Below are positions 36,001 to 51,000 of a stretch of DNA of 64,000 bases, piece by piece. The stretch is from Siderastrea radians. Lineage: Eukaryota > Cnidaria > Anthozoa > Scleractinia > Rhizangiidae. Positions within the stretch are counted from its first letter, which is position 1, and each line of letters begins with the position of its first letter. The position numbers were made by a program, and so were the translations under genes. The notes under the pieces were generated by a model, which worked only from the letters and a program-made list of their open reading frames with translations, ran no database searches and was not told the DNA's origin. The stretch spans positions 33,039,184 to 33,103,183 of the forward strand of contig OZ024894.1 of assembly GCA_964017195.1 (NCBI GenBank), read 5' to 3'.

Positions 36001-39000
36001 TTTGTAAAAACTTGTTGGAGAACGACTCTCTGGTAGTGGACTTCGGCTTTCTGTTGATGTGGTACTTAATCTCGTTGGAGTGCGAGTTTCTGGCAGCGAG
36101 TCTCGTTTCTCCGTTGATGTCCCGTTAAATCTTGAGGATGCCTCGTTAAATCTCGTGGGTGAACGAGTCTCTGGTAATGACCCTCTTTTCTCCGATGTTT
36201 CGCTAAATCTCGTTGGAGAACGAGTTTCTGGTACCGATCTTTCTTTGTCCATTGACGTCTCGTTGAATTTCGCAGAGGAACGTGTCTCTAAAAGCGAGTC
36301 CATGGACGCAGAACTGTTGAGACAGAAAAGTACCTATTAGGAATAGCTTTGAGCTGCTGAAGAAAGCAATACGGGCAGTAAGCAATAACAAACGGGAGGA
36401 AGTTGGAGCATGACATACTCATTATAGTAAATGCAAAAGATATCTCAACTGGAACGCAAATCTAGTCCGTGAATCACTTTTTTAAACAAATACCACAGCA
36501 GGGTTCTCACACAACTCTAGACACCACATACCGTTCCATTGAGCATTCAAATATTGTCTTGTGCAATATCGAAAACCAAGAAGCACCACAGAAAAATACA
36601 GCTAAACAGCTTTATATTTGAATGGTCGCGGACACATTCACGAACTCAAACGTAGGAACCAAATCAAACGAACTTAGGGCTAATGAACTAGCTATTAATG
36701 TAAACACCTATGACTTTAACAACAGAACTTAAAACACAAGTGACACGATTTAAAAGCTCAATGTTTACCGTGTATTCACTTACGTTGGCTGTTACGCACT
36801 ATTAACCTCTGTCAGTCAAGTAAAACCGCAACTTAAAGGTGACATGTTAGGGCAGAAAACACTTCCTTACTTTAGCTCACATTCTCGTGTTGCTCGCGCC
36901 ATTAAACAGTTTACCAAGTGTCAGGATACAAAACGAATGTCTTGCCAAAATTAACATCCGTTACCAAATTTAAAAAGCATGACAAACTCGTCGAAAATTT
37001 TGGTATTGAACTTGTTTATCCGACGCTTGCATGGTGACAACACAGTTTCTAGGAAATAAGCACTCGTAAAAATAGATTATCACTTTTACCGCATATTGAC
37101 AATATCACCACACACGGAGCCCAGATTTACGGATCTCCTGAACACGAACTAATTTTTTAACATTTTCTCTCTCAACAGAGTCCCAGGTCGAAATTTCAAA
37201 ACAATTTCAAGGCTTTCTTTTTCTTTTTTATACTAAAAAAAGCAGTGCACCTAATTACTCCTAGAAAACACACTCACGTTATCAATGACCGGGATTTAAA
37301 ATTAATTTGAAAAACGCAAACAACATCATGATCTAAAAGGAAACGGGCCAATATAACGCTTTCGTTTGTACGAGAAACGTCTCTGTGAAATCTTGAGAAA
37401 ATTATCTAAATTTTCCATCTCACAAAACGGTTGTGGTATTTGTCAATCTATTATAACCACTGTCCGAATTGCTATAAACTTAAAATTACATATATAACAT
37501 GCACGCAACTAAATTTTGATTTGCAAAGAAAAACCTCTAAGACATAGAGATACAAGTACTTTTACTAGCGCAACGAAAACAACTGATATCACTAATAAAG
37601 AGCCATAAAGGACTGATTAACTGTCTAAGCTGCATTCACACGACAAACCAAAGTTTGCAAACTCGTTTTGGAAAACTAAAGTTGGCAAGTGCGAACGTAA
37701 AAACAGTTTGCTAACATGTCCACAAATTCAACACGAGTTTGTAAACTCTCGTTTGTCGTGTGAAGGCAAAGGTGTGTGAAGGAAATGTATACCTCTCATG
37801 GGCCTTCATACATTGACCGCTATGATTAATGTTAGTCCTATCTGTCATATCTAATCACTGTCCGTAAAATGGGAAACAAGTTCCACATTTCTCGTGAATT
37901 ACGATTTTGTATCCGCCACCGACAGTGCTAAATATGGCACACTCATTATGTCAATATAAAAGCTCTGATGATAGCGGAGTCTTCCCACTTAAGTTCAGGG
38001 CACATGTTCCCTTTTCCAGACCAAAAGAAAGCTTGTTGAAACTGAATTGAGAAAGGAAATAAAAAACACAAAGAAAAATCTCAACCGAACAATTATTTGA
38101 TGACCAGCTCCACCATTAGCTCTGCGGATCTCCCACAAACCTAACTCACCCCCATTTCTCGACTTCTGCACTACAAAATCAAACTACGATTACAGGGCTT
38201 TCTAAAGTGTAACTATGCTTTATGATTGCGGCGAAAAATTTACCACAATTTAGAGCTAAAATTAACCTCTGTTTTCCTAATAACTGAAGGAATATTTAGC
38301 ACTTGATCGCCCAAAATACGCCTGCACTGTGGCTTGCACTAAAATGAAAAGAGAGCACTTACGACTTCAATGGCTGCGACAGGACGTTGATTTTTCCTTG
38401 ACTGTAAGAACGATGTTGCAGACGAGATCTCTCGTGAGAAGGCGCCCCACCAGATGGTTTTCGTTTCATCCCTCCTTCAAAGTTGGCGATCCTGGATTTC
38501 ACGCTAGGCGCTGGTTCCGCACCGTTAGCATTATCCTTTAGAAGCTTTTGTAAAATCCGCGTATCTTCAATCCTGCTTGATTCTGCCTCAGGATCCCGCT
38601 TGTTTTGAGACATCCAATGTTCAGAATTAACTTCTGGTTTAAACCGCTCAGTTGTTAAATCGCTCAGTCTTTTCATTGGCGGAAGTGTTCTTGATTGATT
38701 ATTCTTCCCTTCCGGTGCAACCTGTCCCGACCGGTACACCGTAGGGCCAGAGTTCTCGTCCATGGATGAGGACGATGAAGAACGCATATTTCTAATCACA
38801 ACTGAAGACCTACAAGTCTTGGAATTCTTGGAAAGTTTTCTTTCTGGGGTCACATCACTCGACGTTGAGGATATAGACGAGTTTTCTTCTCTCCTGTCGT
38901 ACCCAGGCATGACTCCGGCCTCGGCGTGCCATGACTGTCTCGTTATCTCACTGCCACCTGTCTTGCTTTCTACGACATGCTCAGTTGGCCAGGATCTGGA

Positions 39001-42000
39001 CGCACTGTGAATCGGCTGACTACTGGCCCCTTCAGATATTCTTGAAACTGCACCAAATTTGGGTGGAATTACCTCTGGAACATTCCGACGACCCTGAGTC
39101 CGGAATGAGCTGAGAAGCTTGGACACGCTTCGCCTGGGGGGAGGGGCGGGGCCCTGCTTGCGAGCACCACCCGCAGTGGAATCTGTTGTCCCCACTGAAT
39201 CGAGGCTGGAGGTGCTCTCGCTGGCTGTCATCTTTGGTCCCATGATGTCTCTAGGAAGGCGCACCTCCACTGTATCACCGGGCGCTGCAAACGCGAGAGA
39301 GTTCCAAGGCATTTCTGGTGGGCGTGAAGACGCTTCATCGGGACGCGTGTCAGTAGCGGGGCCTGACCGAACGGCTTTTTCCTGGAGCAGATTTGAGGAA
39401 TTATAGTGGTTGGCTGATCTTGAAGGTGGCAACGTGTTATTGGCGTCATTCCGTTTTACCGCAGTTGCTGTAACAGTGACACCATAAGAAGTGGGACCAC
39501 CAAAACTTTTGCTTCGAGGAAGCGATTGGCTGCAATAAAGAGGAATTAAAAATAAGAATAAGGAGTTTGACTGAAGACCGGTGCCTTAACAAATAAGCTC
39601 ATCAGAGACGAAAAGATAGACAAGATTCCGTAGAACCAACACTCCTGGATACCCAATTGTGAATTGCTCGGTTTCATACAAAATGGAACCTAATGGTAAT
39701 ATACAACAGAGTCCCGAGGAAAGAGTAATTCTTGAACTCTTTCGGCCCCAAGATTGGGTTATCAATTCTCCTTTCTATATGTAATAAATAGAATATAATT
39801 TCTTTAAATCGTTGGCTATGAGAACTTGGTGTTGCGTCAAGGTTACATCCTTTAGGCCCGGTAACTGTCTGCTCACAAAAGTATCGAGTTCGTAACGAGA
39901 AACTGGATAGCGACAGAGTCGCATTTATAGTCTTTCAGAACCATGACTACGTTCAATACAACAAGGAGCATCATACTTTAACACTTCATCTGACGGAGTA
40001 AAACAGATTCACCTTATACAGCACAATAAACAGCACCATAGGAAAACACTAGTCGATAGCTTTCATTTGGTCACACGTTACGGTTTCAACCACAAATTCA
40101 GAAGTTATAACCACCTTGTACAGCATAATAAACAGCACCACAAGAAAGTACTGCTCAGTAGCTTTCATTTGAATGGCCACAATTTAAAATTTCATCCACA
40201 GACTCAAAAGTAGAACAACCTCATACAGCACAATAAACATCACCATGGGGAAATACTGCCCAGTAGCTTTCACTTGAATGGTCACACCTTGAGATTTCAA
40301 CCACAGACTCAAAAGTTAGAGCCACCAGTCAGGACATAAGGAGGGTCTGGATGGGGTTTACTGACTGACAACTGACAAACGGCCTTAATTTTAACTGACA
40401 ACTGACATTTGCCCCCCCCCCCCCCCATCCAGACCCTCTATAAGGCTTCACCCCTAAGCACGTTTCCTCACCTTTTCTTAACATCTGATCTTTCATGCAG
40501 GCTAATCCTTCTGTCTGGGATCTCTTTCTCCTTATCTTTGTCCTTAGCTCTTTCTCTGTAATGCACACTCCCAACATTTATGGGGGTAACTTTCTGCGGT
40601 GCACTCAGCAGCCAGCGTCCAACCCAGTCACTTTGATTGACCCTGCTTCTTGCAGTTTCTTGGCTTTTTTGTGCAGAGGAAAATGAAAGGAAAAAGTCGA
40701 AAATTTTTCGATGTTAACTTCTTGGACAAACTAAACGTCCCAAAATTTAAACTTCTGCACAAATGAGGTGCATGAGCATTAAAATGTCCAATCTGTATTA
40801 ACGAAGGTTTTTTCATTGAGGTTAAGTTCTAAATTGCACAAGAAGGGGCCTGCAAGCATTCATTACTCCCTTCACTAACTCTTTACTGTCAAGTGAGAAT
40901 GGAAAATTATCATGCCAACAAAAGTATGCAATGTCCAAATGAAACGAAATTACACAGTGTGAACAATATAATGTACTTGTTATAACATAGCTAGCAAACC
41001 GGGGCAGTCAAATTCACCTTATGTAAGCGTGCTCCATCACCCTTTTGACTGCAAAGTGTTGACTGCAAAATGTTATTCAGTGGAACCTCGATTTAACAAA
41101 GTACCAACAGACTGGCAAAATGTGTTGGTTACACACCTTACTACTACTGGGTTAAGGAATACCTTTGTTATACCGAGGTTTTTGTTATATTGGGTTCCAC
41201 CGTAATTACCCTTTTTTATGAATGAACAAACAATTTCTTTCTTTTCTTTTTCTGTTTTTTCTTGGACTACACCATGAGTCGACATTCTCGCTTGTTCACT
41301 CAATTCCTTAACTTGCACATTTTTGGTTAGCTAATTATGACTTGTTTGCTGCAGAACTGTATGAAAATCATAGATTATCCCTTACTTTTCAGCATCTCTG
41401 CCGGGAGGAGATCCCTTTGGTGACACTGCAATATTTGTACTCTTCACCGTCACCTTCTGAATGCGACCAGGGCTGGTGTGAGTACGCTGATGCCACACTG
41501 GCCAGCTACCTTCAGGAAGACTGACACCGCTGAGGATACAAAACGCAAGTGTCCTCTTACCCTTTTACATCACAAGAATGACAAAGAATAAATTTGACAA
41601 TTTTTTTTAGCCCAGTCACCATCTATAGTTGGTTATTTGTTACTCACTTCAAACTGCACTTCATAAGCGCTAATGGTTCATGAACCTGTACATACACAAA
41701 CCTCTTCAACAAAAAACTCTCTAATATTATTACTACAATACTACTTATAACCAACAGCATATGCCAAGCTTAATGCAAAATGCCCTCGGAAGCAAGCACC
41801 CTCTATTGTTTTATCATGTGGTCACTTATGAGAGCTCATTCGCATAAGCGACTAGCTCTAGTTGCGACCACTTTTCTGAATTCCCGAGGTGGATGCTTAC
41901 GAGAGCTTTGATTGTGTGCAGCTACCGTAAAGTTTCTTTTCCAAGCAATGCATACCATTTTCCCAATTAAAATGCACATGTGAATTAAAAGAGAAGGTGA

Positions 42001-45000
42001 CCTCTACTGCAAAAATTAAAATGCCCACAGTCCAAGCTGGTTATACTACACTCAAACGAAGAAAACCGTGACCACTGAAAATATTTCTGGAATGTTTATT
42101 GTGTTTTGACCAATCACATGCGAGACCTTGTAACCGCAGAAAACAAGTGGGTTTCTCAGTCACGGAATCGAGTTGGTTCTCCATTTGTTTTGAAAGACCT
42201 TCATCTTAACTTACAAGAATTTAAATTGTTATTTCTTTTTATCTGAGAGCCACATGCGCTACGGGAGCGAAAAATGTGTGAGTGGTCTTTGGCTTGCTGC
42301 GGCTGCATTGTACATGTAGCAACGACCGCGGACTGTCAAAAGCGGCGTTCGTTATTCTTCAACAGCCTGGTGTACCGTTGCTAAATAAGAAAATGTCATT
42401 TTCAAAATGTGCAACTACACGTTATAAAATATGATGCAAGCCCGGCTCGAAGGCACGGATGATTCGGCCTAAATAGATCGAGTCAGCTGTGCTGTCAATG
42501 GGCGAATTTGGAGAGAGAATATTGTAGTTTTTACTTCAAGGTGAAATAACTGCCGCTTGAGTTGGTTTTATTTGAAATGTCGGAAACACTGATCGTTGCG
42601 TCGGTTTGTCGAAAAATTTTATAAGGCAAAAGCGCTCAAACCTATTTTCGCTTGCGTAGTGCGTGGGGCTCTCAGATAGAAAGGAATATCACTTCCAATT
42701 TCTGTAAGATAAACTGGTGAAGATTAAACCTTGTCGTCTTTCGAAACAACTCGATTCCGTGACTGAGAACCCATTCGTTTTCTGCGGTTACAAGGTCTCG
42801 CATGTGGTTGGTCAAAACACACATTCCAGGAATATTTTCAGTGTTCATGGTTTTCTTAATTTGAGTGTAATTGATTGAAGTTGAAGAATAAATTGCAACA
42901 AAGAAAAAACAATTCAAAAACAATGAAATTACAGGGCACGAAATTAATTTTTTTTTAAGGAGCTACCACAAGGAGTCCACTATAGTTGAAAAAAGGAATA
43001 ATAAATAAAATTAACATTATCAACTTGCATATGTTGTTCGTTTCCTGTGGTTTTCTTTTGTGTGCAGCATCAAGCTGACAGATGCCAGGGATAGTAAGCG
43101 ACAGTACTGTAGTCGTCAGCTGAGCTGTTTTAGGGCGAGCGGATCTGAGTTATGCTAATTTTTTAAGCTTACATAAAAACACTACAAGGGAAGCAGCTTT
43201 TTTACGAAGCAGTTGAACACAATTTGCGAAATTGCCTTGAACTCGTTTCTTATTCGCCTCCTTGTCACCAAAATTGTCACAAACGAAAGCTGGATAATTC
43301 GTGAATACGCTTACCTCTCATAATCCTGAGAAGAAACGATTTCTTGGCAGAATTTTAGCTTTCTTTCGGCTGTTTACCATGAGTTTTTCTTTTCATCAGA
43401 GCTGTGACCAGTTACCACGGCACAGACGCGTCAGATTTTCGCACCATCAAGTGCAAATCAGCAACCCTCCCTCCCCCGCAAAGATCTCTTCGCATGACTG
43501 GAAATAAAACTGCTTATTTTTATTTAAGTAGAATGCTAGCTCTTTTATAGAGTTATAGAGTACCTAATGAATTTGCGGTAAGCAGTTTGCAATTTTATTT
43601 CCGGTCATGCGAAGAGATCTTTGCGGGGGAGGGAGGGTTGCTGATTTGCACTTCATGGTGTGAAAATCTGACGCGTCTGTGTCGTGGTAACTGGTCACAG
43701 CTCTGACGAAAAGAAAAACTCATGGTAAACACCTGAAAGAAAGCTAAAATTCTGCCAAGAAATCATTTCTTCTCAGTATTATGAGAGGTAAGCATATACA
43801 CGAATTATCCAGCTTCCGTTTGTGACAATTTTGGTTGCAAGGACGCGAATAAGAAACAAGTTCAAGGCGATTTTGCAAAGTGTGTTCAAACTGCTTCGTA
43901 AAAAAGCTGCTCCCCTTGTAGTATTTTTATATAAGCTTAAAAAAAATTAGCATAACTCAGATCCGCTTGCGCATAAAACAGCTCAGTTGGTACTATCGCT
44001 AGCATCTGTCAGCTTGATGCTGCACACAAAAGAAAACCACAGAAAACGAACAACGTATGCAAGTTGATAATTTAAATTTTATTTACTATTCCTTTTGTCA
44101 CTTATTGTGGACTCCCTGTGGAGCTACTTGGCTCCTAAATATTTCAAAGTAATCGCCAAAACCAAAAAGTTAGTCGCCAGTTTTTAGAAAACCAAAATAA
44201 AAACCCTCCGGAATCATGAGTTTTTATCCTAAATGACCGGGTGCATTACAAACATCCAAGTTAAAGAAAAGTAAGCTTAACTTGACACTAACAAAAAGAA
44301 TTTTATCAAGAAAAATTGTACCAAAACAGCCAGCTTTAATTCATTTAAACGGTTCTCAAACAGCTGCAAAAACGCTTCAGCACTCTTTCCCCCTCGTGTA
44401 AAGTATATCCTCTCAAAACATCCACCTCAAAGTAAAGTGAGTGTATGGTTCAAAATTCCATTTCATTTTCATCAAGTATAAATCGAAGAATCGTGAAGGC
44501 CTTTCCTTTCAAATCGAGAAAAAATGCTCCTAAAAATCGACTTCTTTTCTGATAGTTTTCCAAAATTGCCCCCCACAAAGTGCACGAGCAATTTTCATTT
44601 CGTATTTCTTTATGCTTTCTTCACCGTTGTGATGAACTATGGTTGTGATAAATGACGGCCATTGTAACTCATTGTGCTTTCACTTTTCCATACATGGAGA
44701 AGGGACACTAGAAGGGACCATATACAACGTAACTCCTTGAAATCCAAGATGGCGGCTAGCGACAGTTTTGCTTCATGGAGCAAGTGCCGATTTTCCGAAA
44801 CTAGCATGCTTGAATGCCCATCATTGCCACGGATTAAGATTTACTCCTTTTCAAAAATTCACCAGGTCTTCAGGCAGGGTGTGATGAAGAATTCTAGTTG
44901 CCAATTTGGCGACTGATTTTTAGGATTTGGTCATCAACGCAAACGGGAAATTTAGGCGCATTGGCGCCTGCATTAGGCGCAATTTCAGGCCTTGAATTAA

Positions 45001-48000
45001 ATTTAAAATAGCCACCTATTAAGGTGCTTATTTGAGAAGACACATCATCTGAAGAATTTTTTTCATACAAATGTTTTGAAAATAAGAATAACAAATTCTG
45101 AGCAATTAAAGAGAGAGTGAAAAAATGCCTCAGCAGTTATTATTGTCACATAGAGTGGTCACTAGGAGAATGAAGTTTTTAATTTATTAGCAAGTAACTG
45201 TGTTCAAATTTAACTTGTTATATGTGTTAAAATTATAAGCTTGGGTGACTTCAGAACATGACTTACATTAGTATAAAAATCGATTATTAAATGGCACAAA
45301 GCTATTCAAAATGTTTTAAATTTATTAATAAGGTTAGTTGGAGCGAGCGTAGGAGTTTAGTTGATGAATGTTCACTACATTAGTCCCTATAATTTACAAC
45401 AAATCTGACAATACAAAAATGGCATTTATTCTGATTCTTAATTCAGTAATTTTAAGTTTACATCAAAAAGCAATACAGTTGAATCCCGGTAACTCAAGCT
45501 TTCAGGGGAAACAAATAAACTGTTACAGTTGACAGAAGTTTGATTTATCCGGAGTAAATAACTGCTGTATTAGGAGTGAATCAAGGTCTGAGTTACTGAG
45601 ATGCCATTGTATTGTTAAAATTACCGCCTTAAACTCCAAGTTCTTCCATAAATTTCTGTTCCTGGTCGGTTGAATTGTGCTGCGCCAAGAAGACCTGTGC
45701 TACTGCCAAATCTTTTACCACTCATACTATTTAATGAGTTGATTCGTCTAAGAGGAAACAGTTAAGTTAATGTTTTAGCAATCACAAACAGTTGAACCTC
45801 TTGCAGACATATCCATAATAAGGATACCTTATCACAAAGTGGTTCAGAGAGACAGGCAGCTCATTAGCTATTCTCTCCTCCTGGTATCCACACGAGAGGC
45901 TTCCCTGCAGTGAACTTTTACTATTTAATCAAATGCTTGCTTTGAAAATGCATAAAACAAGGTGAAGTTGAAAGATTTTAGTGATTGAAAAGAAATGAAT
46001 TTATCCATGTTTATGATAAAACATTGTGAGATATACACCATAGAGTATCAGCTTCTGCAGATATTATTAAATTAGTGGTCACAGGTCAATTGAAGGGGCA
46101 CGTTGAATATGGCCCTAAGTGACTTCTGATCAAATATGAAATTCTTCCTTTGATTTACAAGCATACACAGGGCAAATTGGAAGGAGAATGAAGCAATTGA
46201 TCAGAAGTCACTTAGGGCTTTATTCCAGGCACCCCTTCAATTAAATCTCATTCAAATGTTTAAGTTTCTGTGCCGCACATTACATGAATCTTACACACTC
46301 AAATTTATGAAAATTTATTCAAATTTATGTAATAAATATGTATTATGAATTGGGTTAAATTAATGACCTGAGGTTTAGCACATGTAACTCTCACAGCACT
46401 AGTATAGTTGAAGAAAATTAGTTTTCATTCAAATTGTATATTACTTATAATGCTTGGTTCAGGGAACTGCATAATTCTTAGCATTAAGCCTTATTTCCAT
46501 GAACATAACAATGCTGAATATTTACAAGTTTCTTGGTACAGACTGTACCTTAGTGAATGTTTTGTGACATGTTAATTTCACGATTTTGGAGTGAGCATAT
46601 TTCATGACACTTAATTTTGCTAATTTTCTCAAATCTTGTACAACAAGCCACTTAAATTTTGTGATCTGGGGATGGAATTTTGTGATTCTACGTAAAAATA
46701 TAATTGTTCTTGTCAGTTGGCTTATTAATAAAAGGAGACGAGGAAAGCAGAGTTTGAGGACTGTAAGAAGGAGGTGTTACAGGAACGATAAGAAAGTAGC
46801 AAAAGTAGCAGCGCTAAATGTTCTACCTCAGCCACATCAAAGTGCAAACCCTACCTCAGTCCATCCACTTCAGGGTTGGGACTCGTTCTTCCATTTGCTA
46901 TCTCTGTGGATGAGCTTGACAATCTCTCGGCAGGTTCCTCCATGACAGCTGATGAATTAGTGACGTTAGGCTGTTTCTCAGCTTGGCGATAGCTCTCTAG
47001 CAAGTCATCAAGGGATGCGCTGAGGTTGTCAGTAGAGTCATAAATGTTTTTTGCTTTGTTGTTTTGAGTTATCTGAGCATATTTCTGTCGGTCGACATTG
47101 TATGTGGAAAAAAAATCAGAATTAGATAAATGTTCAGCAGCTGTCTTGTAAAGATTTGGTACAATGTCAGTGGATTTCTTGACAGCAGGGCCGTTGGACT
47201 GTTTGGCAGGCCCAGAACTGGTACCTCCTTCCCTGTAAATAACAAGTTGGAAGTTGATATAATTTTCACAAAAACATACATAAATTAAAACTAAATTACA
47301 TAATTAATAATATATTATTAGTTGTAACATATATTATAAATAAGAAATTCCTTAGGGGTATTTGTCCCAGCCATTGTTCTCCCTCCCATCAGGGTGCAAA
47401 ATATATTATGGCCACTCAAGATATGAGCCCTTAAGACTGTGTGGTGAAAGACATGATGAGTATCTGTTTGGCCGAGTGAAAACCCGAGGTCTGGGGCAAG
47501 TGACCTAGAAAACAACAAAAGCAAAAAATTGGTATTGCTAGACCCCATCCTGATGGCAGGTTAACAAGAAAAGCCAGTCTTATGATCACGAGGGGCTCTT
47601 GTTTTACTGAACAAAACTGGAAATTACATGTGTAAAGTAGAAGTGTTGGTTTTTATGGAAGAAGGAAAACTGAGAAATCCAGGAAAGAGAAAAAAGAAAA
47701 AAGAAACCATCAGGCAAGAATCAACAACAAACTCAAACCACATATGATATCAACTGCATGATCTGAACCAGGTTTCCAACCAGAAAATAAAAACTGGGCA
47801 TCCAAGGAGGATGTTTCTTTTAAATCTTATAAGACAGTAAGTGAATTTTAAATGAATTTATGCAAAAGTGGGCGTCCATAGGATGCCTGGACACCCCTCT
47901 AGCTAAAACCTTGATCTAAATTTGGATCTTGGTGGAAGGCACCATCACTATTGCAGGTAAATACCAAAAAGCTCCATCAAGGGTACACTTAACAGCAAAC

Positions 48001-51000
48001 TTTGGAATCCACTTTTGAAAAAAAATGTGGAAATAGGAGTTGAAGATAGCTCATTACTCTGTATTTTGGTTAAAAGAATTCCAAAATGCCATTTTCTCAG
48101 GTGATGTTGCAGCTCTTACAAAGTCTTCTGTGATTTGCTGAGAAAACAATACACCAAACAACAAAACAATGGACCCTAGCCCTGAAAACAACAGAGCTGC
48201 GTGATACCAAGGTCCAATGAAATTAGAGGTTGTTAAGAGCTGCGGGGCTACCGATTTTCTCTTTAAGGTAATAACAAATTTGGTGTTTTGCATGACTACA
48301 AAAGTCTTCCTCCTCCTACACCCTTAAGTTGCAAAAGATCAAATGTTACAAGTTAGGAAGAATAAAATTACATACAGCTGCGGATTCACGCTTCTCTGGA
48401 ACTGCTATTTGAGTTTGCTCAATTTTGATTTGCAGCTGGAAAACGGTATGAAAGTAACTGCCCTGAACATAGATTATCATTCAAATTGAATGCACTGTAA
48501 CTGAAACCAGGAGCCCAACTGAATTCTTGCATCGTGAGCAAAACAGAAGCCTCATTTACCGCATGTACACTGTCGTACAATGTACATTCAAGTGGATGAT
48601 TTGAATTTTATTTTTGTCCCAGTTTAGCAAAATTCAAGCAACTGTATATGTTGTAGTTCAATTTTATCCTTGGTTCAAGTTTTATTTTCTTTTGTTTTAT
48701 ATTCATTATCATGTATTTACATAAAAACTGAACCAAGGATAAAATTGAACTACAACATATATAGCATTGCTGATTTCAACAAATGACTTTGAGTATGTCC
48801 AGGGCTGTCATCGAATTTTGAGTCACCTGCTGCCTTGACCTTCACATGCCTGACAAACTTGGTGTTTTGCAAGTAAAAAAATACTCACAAGAGGCCAAGT
48901 TCACCTCTCACATCAAGGTCCTATCAAGCATACCCAGCCATAACGGGAGTTACGGGACACAGCCCTTAATCAAAGCTCTGGTGTCAAGTCCTGGTGAATA
49001 CTTAGCCATATAAGGGCTCTTTCCAGCAAGAAGAAGCTCATCGGAAATACCAGTTTTTTATGCAGCTGTGAAGTCCCTGTTCAGCCAGTGTACTAGTCTC
49101 GCACTCCTTATCTCTACCAATGCAAGGCAGAGATATTTTTCTTTTTCATTGTTCATGAAACATGGACACATTGCCTTTTGTACCCACAAGCAAGAGTTTA
49201 CACTGTGTAAGAGAAGCACCAGCTCACCTCCGTAATTTGATTTTGAGCTTCTGTCTTGAGCACCTCACCAACTCTATTGCCTCTGCTCGAGATATGCAGT
49301 CAATACCATTTATACTAACAACCTCGTCTCCAACGGTAATGGATTGAGAAAGATCTGCTTTTCCACCAGGGGTAATCTGATAAAGAAATAGACAGTCACA
49401 ACAAAGTGCATTACCTACATGTATCACATTAGTAATAAATCATTAATTTACATGTACTAAATCCTTGTTAATAGAGCGGTTTTCAAATGAGTGTCGTAAA
49501 ACCAAAACCAATTGAAAGTAATTACCCCAGCCAATCACAACAAACACAAATTACCCAATGAACTAATCAGAACTCGAAGCAAATACAGGTCAACGGCATC
49601 AAGTGCGGGAAAACGCGTGCGAGCAAGTCGCGATTGGTTTGAGTTTTACTTCTGATTGGTGGAGAAAGTGGCGTGAAATTTTTCAACCAAAAAACAGAGC
49701 GAAGTAAAGCAAAACCAAAGCAAAACGCGAATTACTTTTGACGCTCAAATGAAAACCGCTCTACTATCTCTGTTACACAGGGGTTATACTTAAAGTCTAC
49801 TTTTTCCAACAGACATTTAAAAATTCAAAGCTGTCAAATTATACATTGTATGAATTGCTCGAGTGTTTTGCGTTCTTCTAAACTCATCCGCTGTTTGCAT
49901 CAGCTTGAGATTAATCCACTTTTTGTAGCTTCCTACACTGTATTTCTGCTACAGCTGGCAGCTTATTCATGTGGTTTATGTTTGTATCATGTTACTGACC
50001 AGTGCTAGTGTTTTTCAGACTGTAGCTGCAAAGAACACCTGGCTGATAAACTTATTACTTTTATCTTTATCATGCTTCACTGACCATGTTATAGTAAAAA
50101 AGAAATTTTTTCACTTTTTTTTCTGTAGACACTGACAAAACATCAATAATTGAAAGGCTCCGGGCAAGAACGTCCTAAGTGATGTTTTTGGGTCACTTTT
50201 CTCTTTTTTGCTCCAAAGTGCTGGAATTTTTGCATGCACACTCATATGAAGTCAAACAACATCGCTCCAGGTGTATTTTGTTTTTCGATCATTTTCTCTT
50301 CCAAAGACCGTAAGTGCTTTTTTTTGCAGGAACTGCAGCGATGCAAAATTGTTGAGACACCTGTGTAATTCGTTAATGAATAGGGGCATTTTCACTGGTT
50401 CCCCGAGTAGTCTATAACTTGAACATCGACTGCTACAATGGAAGAAATAATTCTTACCGACTTATGGTTTCAGAGAAAAAAAAAACAGGTAAAGAAGGAA
50501 CGTTCTCTCACTAACAAGTTTGCCAGAAATATCTGTACAAAAGACGCAAGTGGTATAAAAAAAAAATTTCATTTGAATTTCAGTATAATGTGCACGTTTG
50601 ATGATAATGTTGCACCACGTATCAGGATATTTGCATTTTAAGTGCCACAATAATAAATCACTTTTTGAACTACATGTTACCTGTCCTGTCAAGACAGTAT
50701 TAAGGAAAGGACAATAAAAGGAACATTCCAGTAACAAAACACCCCCAGTAATCAATATCAACAGGCAAAGGTAGACATGGCATGACTCCAAATATGAAAT
50801 ACTATATCACCTTCCATTCCACTGAAAAGTTGCAATATTTCAGTGATGTAAACAAAGAACACAAGTTCTTTGTTTCATGCTTTAAACAATACAAGAAATC
50901 ACAAATAAATTGCAAACTTGAGCATGAACTGAAATGACGCTGAAAACTGATGTTTTTTTTACATCTAGTGGTAATATTTATTTTCAGAGATACCATAATT

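Noticed and set aside
41342..41524. 60-codon plus-strand frame
   Set aside because: Complement of the predicted Shroom exon 41386-41529, whose splice sites and phase fit better on the minus strand.
43301..43507. 68-codon open frame
   Set aside because: Lies inside one arm of the long hairpin; its mirror in the other arm is not kept open.
48376..48435. 60-bp minus-strand exon-like cassette with good splice sites in Shroom intron 2
   Set aside because: Open only in phase 0, but the preceding exon ends in phase 2, and a stop appears in the needed frame.
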